NCBI GenBank assembly: GCA_036571765.1
Contig: BROE01000003.1
Location: 8,801,732-8,865,731, forward strand
DNA: 64,000 nucleotides
From: Plecoglossus altivelis
Taxonomy: Eukaryota > Chordata > Actinopteri > Osmeriformes > Plecoglossidae
Direction of reading: 5' to 3'
Part shown: positions 38,664-51,567 of the stretch, one piece after another
Position numbering within the stretch: the first letter of the stretch is position 1
Layout: the number at the start of each line of letters is the position of its first letter
Program-made: the position numbers and the translations under genes
Notes under the pieces: generated by a model
Told to the model about the DNA's origin: nothing
The model's database searches: none
Seen by the model: only the letters and a program-made list of their open reading frames with translations

Positions 38664-38666
<3 letters not shown>

Positions 38667-38721
<55 letters not shown>
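38667..38721. repeat. (CT)n microsatellite
   Basis: About 27 perfect CT units, the longest pure dinucleotide run in the window. Confidence 0.98.
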
Positions 38722-38725
<4 letters not shown>

Positions 38726-41700
38726 CTATCTCTCTTTTCTTTATCTCTTTGTTCCTCTGCCATTCATAAAACAATAGTATAAGATGAAGGCTGAACTGAC
38801 AGTTCATCGCATGCTGATGTGGTTCTTCTACATTTTGGACCCTAATAAATGACTTATGTTCCAATGTTCCATCAATCAATAGAAATATAATACATGTAGA
38901 TATATCACAATGTGTAATGAATTATGTTGATTTGCTGTAGTTATTATGCCACATGCTCAACAGATACCTTATCTCATATATAATAGTATCACAGTTGGAC
39001 TTTAACTATCACTATGACAACAGACTAGAACATGTAGCGCAGGACAGAACAGGGTAGTATATAGTGGAGTATAGCACAGGGGTAGTATAGGACAAGAAAG
39101 AGTAATATATATTGGAGTATAGGACAGGAGAGTGCGTCCTCTCTTCACAGATGAGCAGCACGGGCCCTTTTGGTGAGCACCAGCAGTTGTCAGTGGAGAC
39201 AAACTGCAGCTCTTGGGAGTGCCCTAGTTCTGACAAAATCCTCCCCCTCCATCAGTCACATCATCTGACTCAGTGAAGGAGTCTGTGCCCTGCTCGAGGT
39301 CACACTAACCAGGAGACACAATCTGTTCTTCTCCAGGTGTTCATTAATGCACTTGTCCTTGATGCCTCCGCAGCAACACAACACAAAGACAACACATCCA
39401 CAGCCTGCCGTGTTCTAATTACGCATAGGAGGATATGCATCATGCTTTTCGCTAACAGACTTGTAAATGTCAAACAATGGCAGGCGCGCCCATTAGATGG
39501 TTTGTTGTTGCGGCTGCCGCTCGGGCCCCTCGTCCTACCAGGACAAACACGGGCGATGTTTTGGAGCGGACTAGGATGGTGGTAGGACAAGCAGAGGCTT
39601 TGATGTGGGGATGTTGAGGACAGCTGATGGGGGGAATCCAGGGCTGGGTATCTGAATGCAGCACTGGAAGAATTCATCAAATCTCCTCCTGCATTAGCAT
39701 ATGGGCCTCGTTATCATATGAAACTCCATGAAGCGGCCTCCCAGACTCCTCCCCATCCCTCTGCCCTGTCTCCTCCCCCCGCTCTGGCAGGGGCAGAGGG
39801 ACGACCCCTGGACCAGCTCACTTGTCCTGTTCCTGGGGGCCCACGCGGATTTCCATTAGCCGGCAAAGCTACATGGCTAATTATCCAGGAAGCGTCCGAT
39901 GTGATAACAACATGCATTGGCAGGGTAGAGAATGGAAAGAGCGTGCCCGGGGGCAGGGAAGGCAAAGGCAATCTTTCAAAATATGGGAAGGCAATTATAT
40001 ACACCATACCCACCAAGGATGACTACTGTCACTGAGGATGTAACTGCTCTAATGGGGGCATTTAGGGCTACTTTGGAGATGATTTCAGAGCAACCTCCCA
40101 GGTTAGCTTCGGGGCCCTTATGAGAACACTGTGTAAGGTCCTATGAAAAAGGTCCTTTCACCTGAACTCTTAAAGTATGCCTTATGTTTAACATGTCCAG
40201 ATCAATTTGATCAAGAGACAAGATGGAGATGGCCACTGTGTGCTAGACGAAATAATTCTGATAGGCTGTGTCGATCTAGACAAGGAAAACAAATCTTCTG
40301 GTGACCAACTGAAGTGAAAATGTGTGGTTTCCAGTCAAATGTCCCGTCATCCTATTATCCAAGCCCAAACAGCCAGTGTGATCCTGCACATCTGTCCCCA
40401 GGGGGGGAGGAGAGGCTGTTATTACTTAATGTCTGAGGGAAGCTGTCCATCTGTAAGGTAGTGAAGCCCCACAAAGCCTCGTTTCATGTGGCCACTGTCA
40501 AGAACATGGCACACGTCTGAACTGTTTCCATTTTCCCTCATTGCTTCACAACCCCCCCCCTCCTCCTCCTCCCCCCAACCCTTCACCACCTTCTAGATCA
40601 AAGCCATAGCTTGAGGGGGGGAGGGGGAGGAATGACCAAGAGCTACCAGTCCACACAAATAAGCATTCCGCGCTGGCTCCTTTACATCATGATGTTAGCA
40701 TATGCCATCCACATGGCTGGCATGGAACAAAACGTACAGTGTCCACTGGCTATTGTTTGAAGAAGGTTCAAAGCGAGACCGCGGTGGAGACGGACTGCAG
40801 CGTGGAAGCAACCCATTAACGTCTTGCATACCTTCCGAAAAACTTGATGGCGTCAGCCAACATCTTAAGGCTGTCCACCCCTCATACTGTACACACACGC
40901 ACACACAATCACACTTCTCTGGATAATGATTTAACAGAACGTTGTGGCCCTTTAGTAAATGAAGAATCCGCTAAGATATTCCAAACAGGGTTGAGACAAA
41001 ACTGGGTGACCTGCTACTCTCCGATCAGAAGCAAACTTTGCAAGACTGTAGAATGGTGTCTTTTTTTACAACACAAACAGGTTTTCAGTAGAGCCACTCT
41101 TTTCTAGTGTTCAACCACAAATAACAAAGAGGTGTAGACATTTTTGCAGTGTGAATCCACACATTGAAATGTAGGATGCATTACTACTATTATCTACTCA
41201 ACAAATGGAATGAATAGTACAGAAACACGTTCAATTTGGAATTATATATAAAATACAACATGGGCTTATTGTGTGTCATGTATCACAATTTAGGGTTAAG
41301 GCTGTGATTATATACCCTTACACGGCATTTCATGCATATGGCACATGCAGCTACAGCCACGTGGGGTAGCTTTGACACAGAATAGCAAGCTGTGTTTGCT
41401 ATTTGTATGTTGTTTTTGTCTGCTCAACGAACATCATCCTAGAACCTTCCTTCCTGAAGAGAAAGAGGACTTCTGTGATGACAGCGTTCGCATTCCACAA
41501 CCTTTTGTCAAAATCCCATAATCTCAACGTTAGAGGATTTTTCTGATCCCCCTCCCTCTCTCTGACTTGTACGCTGCTGAAGGGCACTCGCTCGCTTACT
41601 CGCTCGCTCCAAAACCTGCGCTCTTTTATTATCTTTCTCTCACTTTCTTTAAGCCTCTCGGCAAGGCTACCCAGCAGCAGCATAGGCAAATGTGCGAGGG

Positions 41701-44700
41701 GGCCCCTCAAAACACTAGCAAATCAATCAGGGCAGGTTTGCCCTTCTGGAGCAACAAGCTCCCATCCCAAACAGTCATCAGTCATGTCTTGCTTCTGGTT
41801 GTCCTCCTGCCTGTTTTCACACCATTTCTCTCACTCCCCAGCTAACGTGGTGACTTATTATGTTTTCCACCAACTTGATTCCCCTTGTTGTTTGCACTCT
41901 CGCTCGCCTGCCTGTGAGTTACGATTCCCCTTCGCCGATTTTCCATCTCGATAGCTGGAGAATTAGCTCCAAATGTCTGGCAGAAAGTCAGTTGCAAGCT
42001 GGGAAGAGAGAAGGGAGAGAGAGAGTTAGAGAGGGAGAGAGAGAGAACAATAGAGAGAGGAGTAGAATGACTTTTGGTCTTTTGATCCGTATATTCTTTC
42101 TGTAGGTGTCTGCCAGTTGTTTTCGTTGTGACTTCGAAACATCTGTCCTGATTGAAACAGAGGGGGTGCTGGCGGCACGCAGAGAGCCTGTTCTCCTCTT
42201 AACATGGAAGAACACTGTGCAGTTCTCACACCAGCTCTGTAGAAGACGTGCCGTACAGGGTGAAATTAAAACAGCTGCTTAGTCTGCGTGGGGCTAGATG
42301 GTCCTTATATTTCCCATTGTCCTATCTATCTGCAAGTGACGCTGTATAACCCTGCTCCTGCACTAAAGCCTGGACAGACTAAAGACTACAACCCCGTAAG
42401 TCACTACAGCGGAAAGACAATCCAGGATCGTGTCCTTGCGTCAGATCTTGTGTCATGCGCCAGACTCACACCAGTTAGCATGGGCGCTCCCTCTACAACT
42501 AAACCAAACTCAATCCCAGAATTTGTCGATGTATTGATCAGAAAACAGAGAGCAGCAGTAAGTACAGTCTAAACCATGAACAAAACATGCGACAGAGTCT
42601 GCTCAAAAGGTTGAGGTGCTATACAGGGACAACCCAGAAAAATACACTGATGGTGTCTCTACTGGAGGGAAATCTTCGTCTCAGGAAATTAAAATGTCTT
42701 TGTCTGTCTTCCATTTTAAAAATTTAAAGTTAAAGCTTTTCCCAAAAGGGTGATATAGAACATACAGTGTGGCTGCACACCTACTGTTCACCTTACATGC
42801 TTTCATAAGGTCATCTCAGTGGATATGGCGCCCCACAGTAACACTATCAGCACTGGCGATACAATGTGTTTGAAAGCGTCTGCTCCGATCAGTCCACGTC
42901 TAAAAAGCTTTAATATGAAACCTATACTGAAGGCATCGGTAGTAATGGAGACTACTTTAATGTTCAAAATCACGAAAAATTATTTCAGATGACTTCCGAA
43001 GATTTATTTGATATTTTCAAGGATTCGTTTCTTAGAAGGTCCTTCTGTTTCCAGTAGGGTACAGATGCTGATATTCCCTCACCTGCAGGCTGGGACAGTG
43101 GACAAACATGGCCTACTGAGTGAACATAAACTCCAACCGGAGTGATGGATGACCTGTGTGTCAGGGTGTTGCTATGTGATGCTACCTAGTAGACATCCCA
43201 GAGTGCCCGACACACGTCCAGATCCTCTGTCTCCCCTGTCGTCACACACACAGACCTCTCCATGGTCAAACTACCACATACAAATCACAGATGGTTGTGG
43301 TTGGCTGGAATGTGGCGCAGTTTGGTGCTGCTGCAGGCAGTCTGTACAGAGTGATCCTCCAAGCACAAGGAGTCCAGTGTGGTCCTGGGCAAGTAGCTTT
43401 AAACAATGTCACCCAACTTCTGCCTCCCGTCTCCATGGTAAACAGCATGGCGGGGGAAACGGTGAGCGAGAGAAGGAGAGAGCGATCAAGCGATCTTTCC
43501 AGGAAGGGCCTAACAGGGCCGGGGGCCTTGAAAAACAAGGCTAATTTGAAGGTCGTTTAAAGAGCGCCAGGCTATGCGGCTCGGGGGGGCGGCTGTGAGT
43601 GGGGCGCAGAGGGAGTGGTAGGGGGAGCACAGCGCTGAGGCAGGCGCTCCGGTGCTCTCCCTGGTGCTCTTCATCAATCTCCCCGGTCCACCGAGAGCCT
43701 CCTCTGACCCACATAGCAGCCTGCGGTGAAGGGGGGGCTTTCTTCCATTATTGATACCCCTGCATCACACACCCCCCACTTACCTCCACCAGCACAGCAG
43801 AGGAGCCCCAAAGGTCAAAGAACCACAGGCAGACATTTAGCCTCTCACTCACCATCACAAAGTAGGTGACAAAAGTGTCCCTTTGAGATGGCTATTGTAT
43901 ACAAAGCATAGTTCCTGTTAACTCAAACACTGGCAGCCTACTAACAGCAAGGGGAAAATGTGCATTTATTATGTGAGCCAACTTCACAGATACTGCAGCA
44001 TCTCAGCAGTTCATTCAAGGTCAGTGCAACAGGCAAGAGGGAATACGAACAACAGCTGTTTGTCTTCCATGTCTTCAAAGTGCATCGATTATGCTACGTG
44101 GAAACACACTTGTGAGTTTTCTCAAAAGAGTCTCTGTCTAGGCACTGGGCAAATTCCTATTTCCTTGGTAACATCCCCTGCAGCCCTGTAGCTTGTGAGA
44201 CATCAGAGGTCCAGTGAACCTCTCATGTTGTTATGTAAAGGGTTGAGAAACTGTCAGGGAAGAACAAAAACTACAGAAACTGATACAATATTTGAGGTTT
44301 CTCGTTTCCCCACCTGGTCAGGCTCCACACATTTGCTCAACTGTGTTTAAACAAACAGGTAAGATGCATGTACAGTGTTGACGCTGGATGCCTCAGTGGT
44401 ATTAACACAATAAACCGTGAATTCCAGCTCTCTGAGTGAGCGAAAGAGCATTTCACACATTTCCTGGTGGTTAACACCGAGCCGAGAGTCGAGAGCCTGA
44501 GCTAAAGCAGAGGGCCCTGGAAACCAATGACAACTAGAATTAGCTTAACTGGGAGACTATGAGTGTGTGTGAATGGAGTTTTCAAAATTGGGGGGAGGGG
44601 GGGGGGGTGCTGGGGGTATCTTGAGTCTCCAGCAATCCATAGGTTCATCCGCATGAATTGGTTTTTCTTAAGGGGATCCTACAAAACCTTTTGCTTTCTA

Positions 44701-45006
44701 CATGTGACATGTCAGTAAGGCGTGACATTTTTCTGCAGTGAATGTCAGGTAGGAAAATCTTACATTATTACAACCTAAATGTTCACATTTGAAAGATAAG
44801 ATTTCAAAAACTCTAAAAAGTGGAAATCCTTTCTAGACCCTGCAAGAGTCATAAGTCACTGAGAACGCTGTGTGTATGTATTGTATCACACATCGTGCTA
44901 TGGCTGATGCTACTGCACAGCCTCTGACAGAGCCAAGCTTAGAAACACTAGCATTGCTTTCCAACAAAACTCTTAAACACATATCTCCCTGTCGCAACGC
45001 AGATAC

Positions 45007-45038
45007 AACCGCATTTACAAAAGCATTTACAAAAGCAT
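45007..45038. repeat. 12-bp tandem repeat, three copies
   Basis: ACCGCATTTACA is followed by AAAGCATTTACA twice; short and isolated. Confidence 0.85.
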
Positions 45039-47775
45039 TTACACACTGCCGGCGAAGAAAACATGGTTGTTGGTTTACTGCACCATTGTCTGAACAAAGA
45101 CAGACAATATCACCTCCGAAGCTCTCGATAATCTTCGATTTTAACGCTGAATAGGAGTACGAAGGAAGGCTTCAGCTCCGAAACAATGGGCTGTTTGTTC
45201 TTTGCATACGCCTCAAATTTAGGCCAAGGTTTGAAGAGGATAAAGACGAGTTTAAGCCACTCTAAGACTTGGCCATTGCAGAGAACAATTCACATTTGAA
45301 TGAAGCAAAAAATGCAGGCATTATAAGATGTTCTGAAGGCTGGAACAGGAGCTTATCTTAACTATCATGTCATTATATCCTACCCTTGGACAGCATGGAT
45401 CCATTCAAGCCAGAGGAGCCTGGCGTTGGGCTTTGTCTCTTGTTCTGTACTGCTGTGTTACTTCCATAAACACTTTGATTAAAGTGCTGGCACAATTGAC
45501 TTACTTCAGTATAGCAGCCTTTATCTGAACAGAGGCAGCAGTGAAGTATTAGCATACTCGCTGAGAGTGACTGGAAACACCTTTGTTGATGTGGTAAACC
45601 ACTTATACAATCCTAAACCCAAAAATGTGCTGCAATTCTCTCAAATGTGGTTACAGTATATTCAAAAAATTAAAAAATGGGTTTGTACTGAGACATACGA
45701 TATTGTAAAAGCCATGGGACAATACATCTGAATGCTGGGAATCCCTCTTCAAGCCTTGCCTCAATCAGTGACATTTGTTCCACCTGAACTTCATTTTATG
45801 TGAAATTGAGATTAATTTCGCCATAATTTTAAAGGTGAGCTTGATCTCAGAGTAGCCTGGCCATACGGACCTGCTATCGAATCTATGATTCCGCAACACA
45901 GGCACAGAAATTCACTACAGCTTATGTAGTGAATGACGAACCCAAACCCATGCTGTGGGTTAAGATGGGGCCCAGTGTGAAAGTCTGAAGGCTCATGTTT
46001 GTGGGTAAACTAACACAGGAAGTGGGGACAGCTGCACAATTGAAAGTGAGGTGCTATGTTTGTGGTTCATATAGTGTCAAGTGTGACCTGCATGAAAAAA
46101 TTGTGTGGCACTCGCAAAATGTATGTACATCAAGCCAAATAACAAGAAGCATACGCAAAGTTGGGCCCTTTGATTAGAAGTGATGAAATGCTCCCGTTTG
46201 AGCTTGCTCAATGATGGGTTGTTTATTACAAGATTCAAGATGACATATTAGAGCAGTGAGATAATGATGCAAAGAAACCTGGAAGAAATCAAAAACAAAT
46301 AATAATCTGAGATGATGTTAAAGGTGATCTAATCTACACAGGGTGCGCTGCAATTCATTTGATGAGAGAATAAAACGTGACGATGTGTTTAAAAGGGCTT
46401 TTCATCTCGGAGTCAGACCAATAAAAATGAGTTGGTTGTCAAGCTGTTTGTGGCTGTGAGTCATACTGGAAGGCAGTTTTTTTAGGCTGTGTGAAGTCAG
46501 GTGACCTATACCCCTGATGTATGTGTATCTGCAGAATTTAGAGCACGACCACCACACCAGGCGAGAGCTGTTGGAGTCATTGCTAAGAAGCATTGTTTTT
46601 TCCCTTTTACACATTTGCACGAACACACACATTTTTATTTGTACCAGTTGTCAATATAGTTTTCGTTTTATTTAGTTTTGAATGCTTTTGTTTTCTCTTC
46701 AGAGATCCTTCTATTTCATTTTTATCGTACTTACTCTAGTTGAAATTGACTTCACTTTGAAATGTCATACAAAAATTTTGAAAGAGGTTTTTGGGGTTTG
46801 TAAACATATTCAGTAAAAATTCAACAAATGGATCAAATGGACTGAAACATTTGTTTACTTATGAAGGCCAAAACAAGTTCCACTGTGATTGCTTGCTGAG
46901 TGAAAAACTTCATGTATCTTGAACAATTGACGTGAACTTGAATGAACATAAATCAGGTGTATACAAATGTGTTAAATGATCAGTTTACTCAATTAAATAC
47001 ACTTAATTTGTTTAGTGCATTAACATAACCATCGTACTGCACACACCATACACACAAACACACACACACACTAATACTCTCCAAACACATAAACACAAAT
47101 AAGAGGGTGCTGTTTGGCCTCTCCACCATCACCCTGAGAATGCTGCATGACTGTACCTGTGGCATTGACATCTTTAAACAGACTGGATTTTACCGTTTTT
47201 GTTTTTTTTGCAGTGATGGGTGATGTCCAGAAGCTGGCAGTTCTGTCATGTACTATAAGCAGAAAGGATAAGTGCTTGAAGGGACTTTGTCATTGCAGGG
47301 TGTCTCAAAGGCCCTAGTTTATACACTGAGCATGTTGAAGCATCAATTTCACTGTCCTACAAACAAAACTACAAACCGCAATGAGGTGACATCGGCATTG
47401 ACATTAATTAATGCTGTTATCTAAGGTAGCACACAGATAGGTCACATCAAAAGTACAGTAGAAGATCAAAAGTGCTAAAGAATCATTTCAAAAGAATCTA
47501 CCAAGCTTGTGATCCATGAGAGGATCTCTCTGTGCCCCAGACAGCAGCCCTCACAACACCTACCATATGAGGAGGCACGGCAAGGCTCTGGGGATTGCAC
47601 AGCTCTGCAGATCATTCTCGCACACTACACCAAGACGCAACTTTGGCCTGGAGAGCAAATGTATGACAGACTCCCATCTCCCTGCACACATTAGAGTGTA
47701 CATGGAGCTCAGCCACCATTAGGTTTGCACCTAGTCAATGGTAAACTAACACAGTGACATGCACGCGTGTGCGCT

Positions 47776-47819
47776 CACACACACACACACAGACAGACAG
47801 ACAGACAGACACACACACA
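47776..47819. repeat. (CA)n-(GACA)n-(CA)n microsatellite
   Basis: CA units, about five AGAC units, then CA units again. Confidence 0.97.
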
Positions 47820-49205
47820 AGAGGACTGTTTCATTGCTACACTCCTCTGTCACTGCCTGCTGTGAAAACAACCACTCCCCCCTCCTCCCCCTATTCCCTT
47901 TCCCCTTCTCCCGTTCCCTCTCTCTCTCCCTTGGACGCCAGCCTGACATACCAGACCTTGTTCGTTAGCGCATATTTTTACCCGCCGTTACTAAATTAGG
48001 AAGCCAGAAAGAGCAAACTGAGGGTGGCTGCCAAGGTAGCAGAAGAAGGGGCTGCTTAGGCCTGGCTTTGCTGAGGGCCCATGCCAGCCCTGCCAGCTTC
48101 ATTAAGAGCCACTTGGGTTTCAGAAATAGAAGGCCATCGGGGACTGGGCCAAACAGGACCCTGAAAGCCAGGCCAAAAACTCATGTGGGACAAACAAACA
48201 AACAAGCTTGCTGTCTCATGCACTGCCAGAACCAACCGGCAGTGGCCACCCTGAGGAGCCATCTTAAGTTATCTTAAGCAGTCCTGTAAACAAGGTGTGT
48301 GCTGCCACAACTTTCAAATGGATGACAGGGCCAAAACTATCAACCTGGTAGGAATTATTTAACCTACAGACTCTCCGGAGACCAATTTCTTAATGTGGCC
48401 ACAGGGAGTTAACGTTTTGCTATTTGTAGCTAATTGTAGGCTATGCACTGGTGCGAAATAGGATATTTATACACAATCATTTCCATTTCCTCTTCCTTCA
48501 TTTCAAAACAGAAGCAAACTGGCAAGGATATGATTTCACATGCCACAGTACAGGGAACAGTGGCTCAAGTTGAAGCACTGGATCAGTCCGTCTCTGGACT
48601 GTCTCACCTGGACATAAGGCAAGACAATTTGTCCTCATATGTGGAATATGCTGAATTGTAGGTTTCCCATACCTATCATATCAGGAAAAGAGACATGTGA
48701 GAGCCTAGTGAATTGAATGATGTGTGAGACGTCACCAATATTTCGGTGTGCGTTTGTCCTGATTGAGACCAGCTGCGAGGCCAAAGAGGTTTGAAGGTAG
48801 ACGTAATTTCTAGGATTATACTGACATCTGCTGGACAAAAGTATGAACGCCTTGAACTCTGGTACTACACTATTGGCCAGAGCGGGGGAAAAAGAAAAAG
48901 ATTTGGCATATCAAAATTCTAGAATTACTATCCCTCCATATCCTGTCGTAAAAAGTGCTTAGTGCTAAATCATAAATCTTGGAGTGGAAGTTTCCCAGTT
49001 GAAAACATGGCAATAGTGCACAACCAAACTGCATGTAAAAACTGATTTATTTGTCACTAGAGGCACTGTAAAGATGATACAAATGAAATCTTGTTCAAGG
49101 GATGTAGATTAGCATTGCACCCGGAAAATACCACCACACATGGGGTACCCACACATGCAAATACACAACTAACCTCCCACACATAGGATACCCACAAACA
49201 CACAC

Positions 49206-49228
49206 CACACACACACACACACACACAC
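49206..49228. repeat. (CA)n microsatellite
   Basis: About eleven CA units directly next to the Tc1/mariner relic. Confidence 0.95.
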
Positions 49229-49249
49229 TTCAAGGCTCATTCAGCAACA

Positions 49250-49690
49250 AAAGCATGGGGTTTGGGTATTGTTATTGGATGATTACAGATTATCCACCTG
49301 GCTTGCAGATGGCTTTAGAGATGGTCTCAAATGTGCTGGTGTTTAGGTCAGGGATCTGTGCAGGCCAATCCTGTTTTTCCACACCAAACTCAACAAAACC
49401 TTGCGGTACAGACCTCACTTTGTTCATTGAGTTCAAATCATGCCACATGGAGGCTGTTTTCTGTGGCTTTGGGATCTTGAGTTCTACAGATGGATTCATT
49501 CATAGTGATGCATGAAATGTTACTTTAGACAAGTTTGCACTTCCAACTTTGTGGCCACATTTTCGAAAAGAGTCTTTCCTGTTTTGGCTTGATTACGCTC
49601 CTATGCACAACGCCAAGGTTCATCCAGAAATGTTTTGGTGAGGTTGGTGTGAAACACTTGACTCCTCTAACTGGATTTGTCTCTGGGCTG
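49250..49690 (-). mobile_element. degenerate Tc1/mariner-type transposase relic
   Basis: The minus-strand frame at 49290-49499 reads EFGVEKQDWPAQIPDLN. This matches the conserved WPAxSPDLNPIE block around the catalytic aspartate of Tc1/mariner transposases, with FGVE just before it as in fish Tc1-like elements. The following residues (TSTFETISKAICK) have lost the NPIENLW continuation, and the upstream part of the transposase is broken by stops. More to the right, minus-strand DNA with a GTGGCCACAAAGTTGGAAG segment resembles internal sequence of abundant fish Tc1-like copies. No terminal inverted repeats were identified, so the limits are approximate. It is an old, inactive fragment. Confidence 0.65.
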
Positions 49691-50116
49691 GAGCAAGCTT
49701 TAAATGTCTAGATCGAAAAATGATTCCCCTTGCTGTGGTCTCTCTGTGGGAGGTGGTCATATATCTTTGCAGTCCGAGATAATAGCCCATAAAACAATAA
49801 ACCCATTAAATCATTCACATTAAAAGCCAGCAAACCAATTTACCCTTTTCCCCAAGTGCTCCTGAATGATCCTATCCAAATGAGGGATTATATGAGCTAC
49901 TGACTCACACAATGAAAGATATGCGTCAATGCAAGGAACCTCTGTGTGTTTGTGTGTTTGTATGTTTTTTGAATGGGCTTATAAGGCGGTAAGTTTCCCA
50001 TGATTGGGATCATCTTTGGGACCCACTATTATGTTTTAAATGGTTCCCTGGTTCAATCCACCTAATTGAAATGAATGTTTGTTATCAGGCTTCTACTGAG
50101 CTTCATAGTGACCCCG

Positions 50117-50151
50117 TCATTTAAATCAGGTGTGTTGGAGCAAGGAAACAC
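50117..50151. mobile_element. small fragment resembling one arm of a fish hAT-type MITE
   Basis: The segment ATCAGGTGTGTTGGAGCA followed by AGGAAACA matches the right arm of the MITE family that also appears at 55163-55367. No partner arm is seen nearby, so it is probably a remnant or a chance similarity. Confidence 0.35.
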
Positions 50152-51109
50152 TGACTTGTCTGTTCTTGTTACATCAGGGCAGTCAAATAGTAATTTCTAG
50201 TGTTTTCTGTTTCATTTGTGTATTTTTGTATTCACCTTTCAAGTTTACAATAAATGGTTTGAGTGTGGGGCTCTCCAAGTTCACAAGAGCTTTTGCAGAC
50301 ACGCACACACACACACATCAGGTATTTTGACGGCACAACCATCAATGTTTAACATTTATAAGGACTCCAATCAGCTGTGTCCATACCGGTTGACAAGCTC
50401 ACTGTGCTGAGATTTAGGCAAAACAGCTGGGTGTAAACGTATTCGTAGTTATTGTATGGTATTAAACCATTGATTGACAGTTTCAGTGTGAAGGGAATAT
50501 GTTATTTTCTCCTGCCTGTGTTTGATGACGTCGTCATAGCAGATCCCTTGGGTTACAATTGAATGTTTGTGCATGACTATTGCTGATTTGTACTGCGATC
50601 TGCACTGACATATGTACAAGTAGATGTATCCTGTTTTTCAATGTGCCCTTGTCATTCATGCCAAAGATATTTAGGAGTTATGCAAAAAAATATTAATTAT
50701 TGATTCGATATTTAAAATTAGTTCCAGTGGTGGAAATCCTTATTCAGTAGGTCCCGTACTTTTTTGTATTTTGCGGTCCTCTACTGACTTGAAGGAACTA
50801 TAAACTTTCTTTTCTGATTATAATTCAGCAACGTTTCAAATTCCGCCCCCCTGCTTCACGGTTGCTTCGGTTTCAAATTATTGCCAAGTAGGCCCAGCCT
50901 TTTTTTAAATCAAGCTTCAATAGGTGTCAAAGACAGAAAATTATGCATATCGGCATTATATTGCAGACTCATAACCCTGAACAGCAAAAAGTTCAAATGA
51001 AAAGACCCTTTCATAAGTCAAGTATAAACACATTTTTGACACTTCAGGATGGATGGATGCCGTAAAGACTCATTTCATTTCTTGAAGGCACATGCGCCGT
51101 GTTTTTGCC

Positions 51110-51200
51110 ATGCCTCTTCCCTATTTAAAGTTATTAAGTGACGTCACGTTCGACGTGGCCCGCCCCCTTGGAGGGCAAAAAGACTAACCGATGCCTGCCA
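51110..51200. promoter_or_regulatory. promoter-like patch: full CRE, GC box, TATA-like element
   Basis: The patch has ATTTAAAG at 51123, a perfect CRE palindrome TGACGTCA at 51139-51146 and a GC box (CCCGCCCC, 51159-51166), with five CpGs in about 40 bp. An inverted pair of CRE half sites (ATGACG-T-CGTCAT, 50525-50537) lies 600 bp to the left. It could drive the coding-like block that begins at 51568 or a mef2a upstream exon on the other strand. Promoter function is an inference from motif density. Confidence 0.35.
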
Positions 51201-51567
51201 ACCCATGGAAAAATCTAACCTTTACATGGTACAATACATGGATAAAATCTTTCAATTTGTGTCCTTTTCTTAATTTTTCTTCAACTGACAGGTGATGCAA
51301 AGAAACATGGCCAGTTCAAGTCGCTGGCTTTTGCTGTCTCGATGGAGACTCCATTCAAAGTTGCTATCACCAGCGACTCTGCCCTGCAGGTCATCACGCA
51401 TACCACGTGACTGAAAACTACAAATTGCCAATGAAAAACGTTGGAGAAAAGGCCCATTTGACATTGGCTGCATGAACCCGACCATCTTGCAGTCGGTGAG
51501 AAAGTTATAAACTGCTCTGAAAAGTCGGACATCCCCCTGCTTCTCGTTTGCTGCGTTGACTTCAGTC

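Larger units (their letters stand above)
25911..49240. other. long gene-free stretch, probable mef2a 5' regulatory or intronic DNA
   Basis: I find no exon series, RNA gene or intact mobile element in these 23 kb. I specifically looked for leucine-rich-repeat frames, because LRRC28 lies between TTC23 and MEF2A in human, and saw none. It contains simple repeats (34181-34214, 35276-35325, 35983-36001, 38667-38721, 45007-45038, 47776-47819, 49206-49228) and two G-rich tracts (30402-30484, 31500-31593). The unique parts may include conserved enhancers, which cannot be judged from one sequence. Confidence 0.6.

Noticed and set aside
50117..50151. A second full hAT MITE at 50.1 kb
   Set aside because: Only one arm-like segment was found, with no inverted partner within a few hundred bases.
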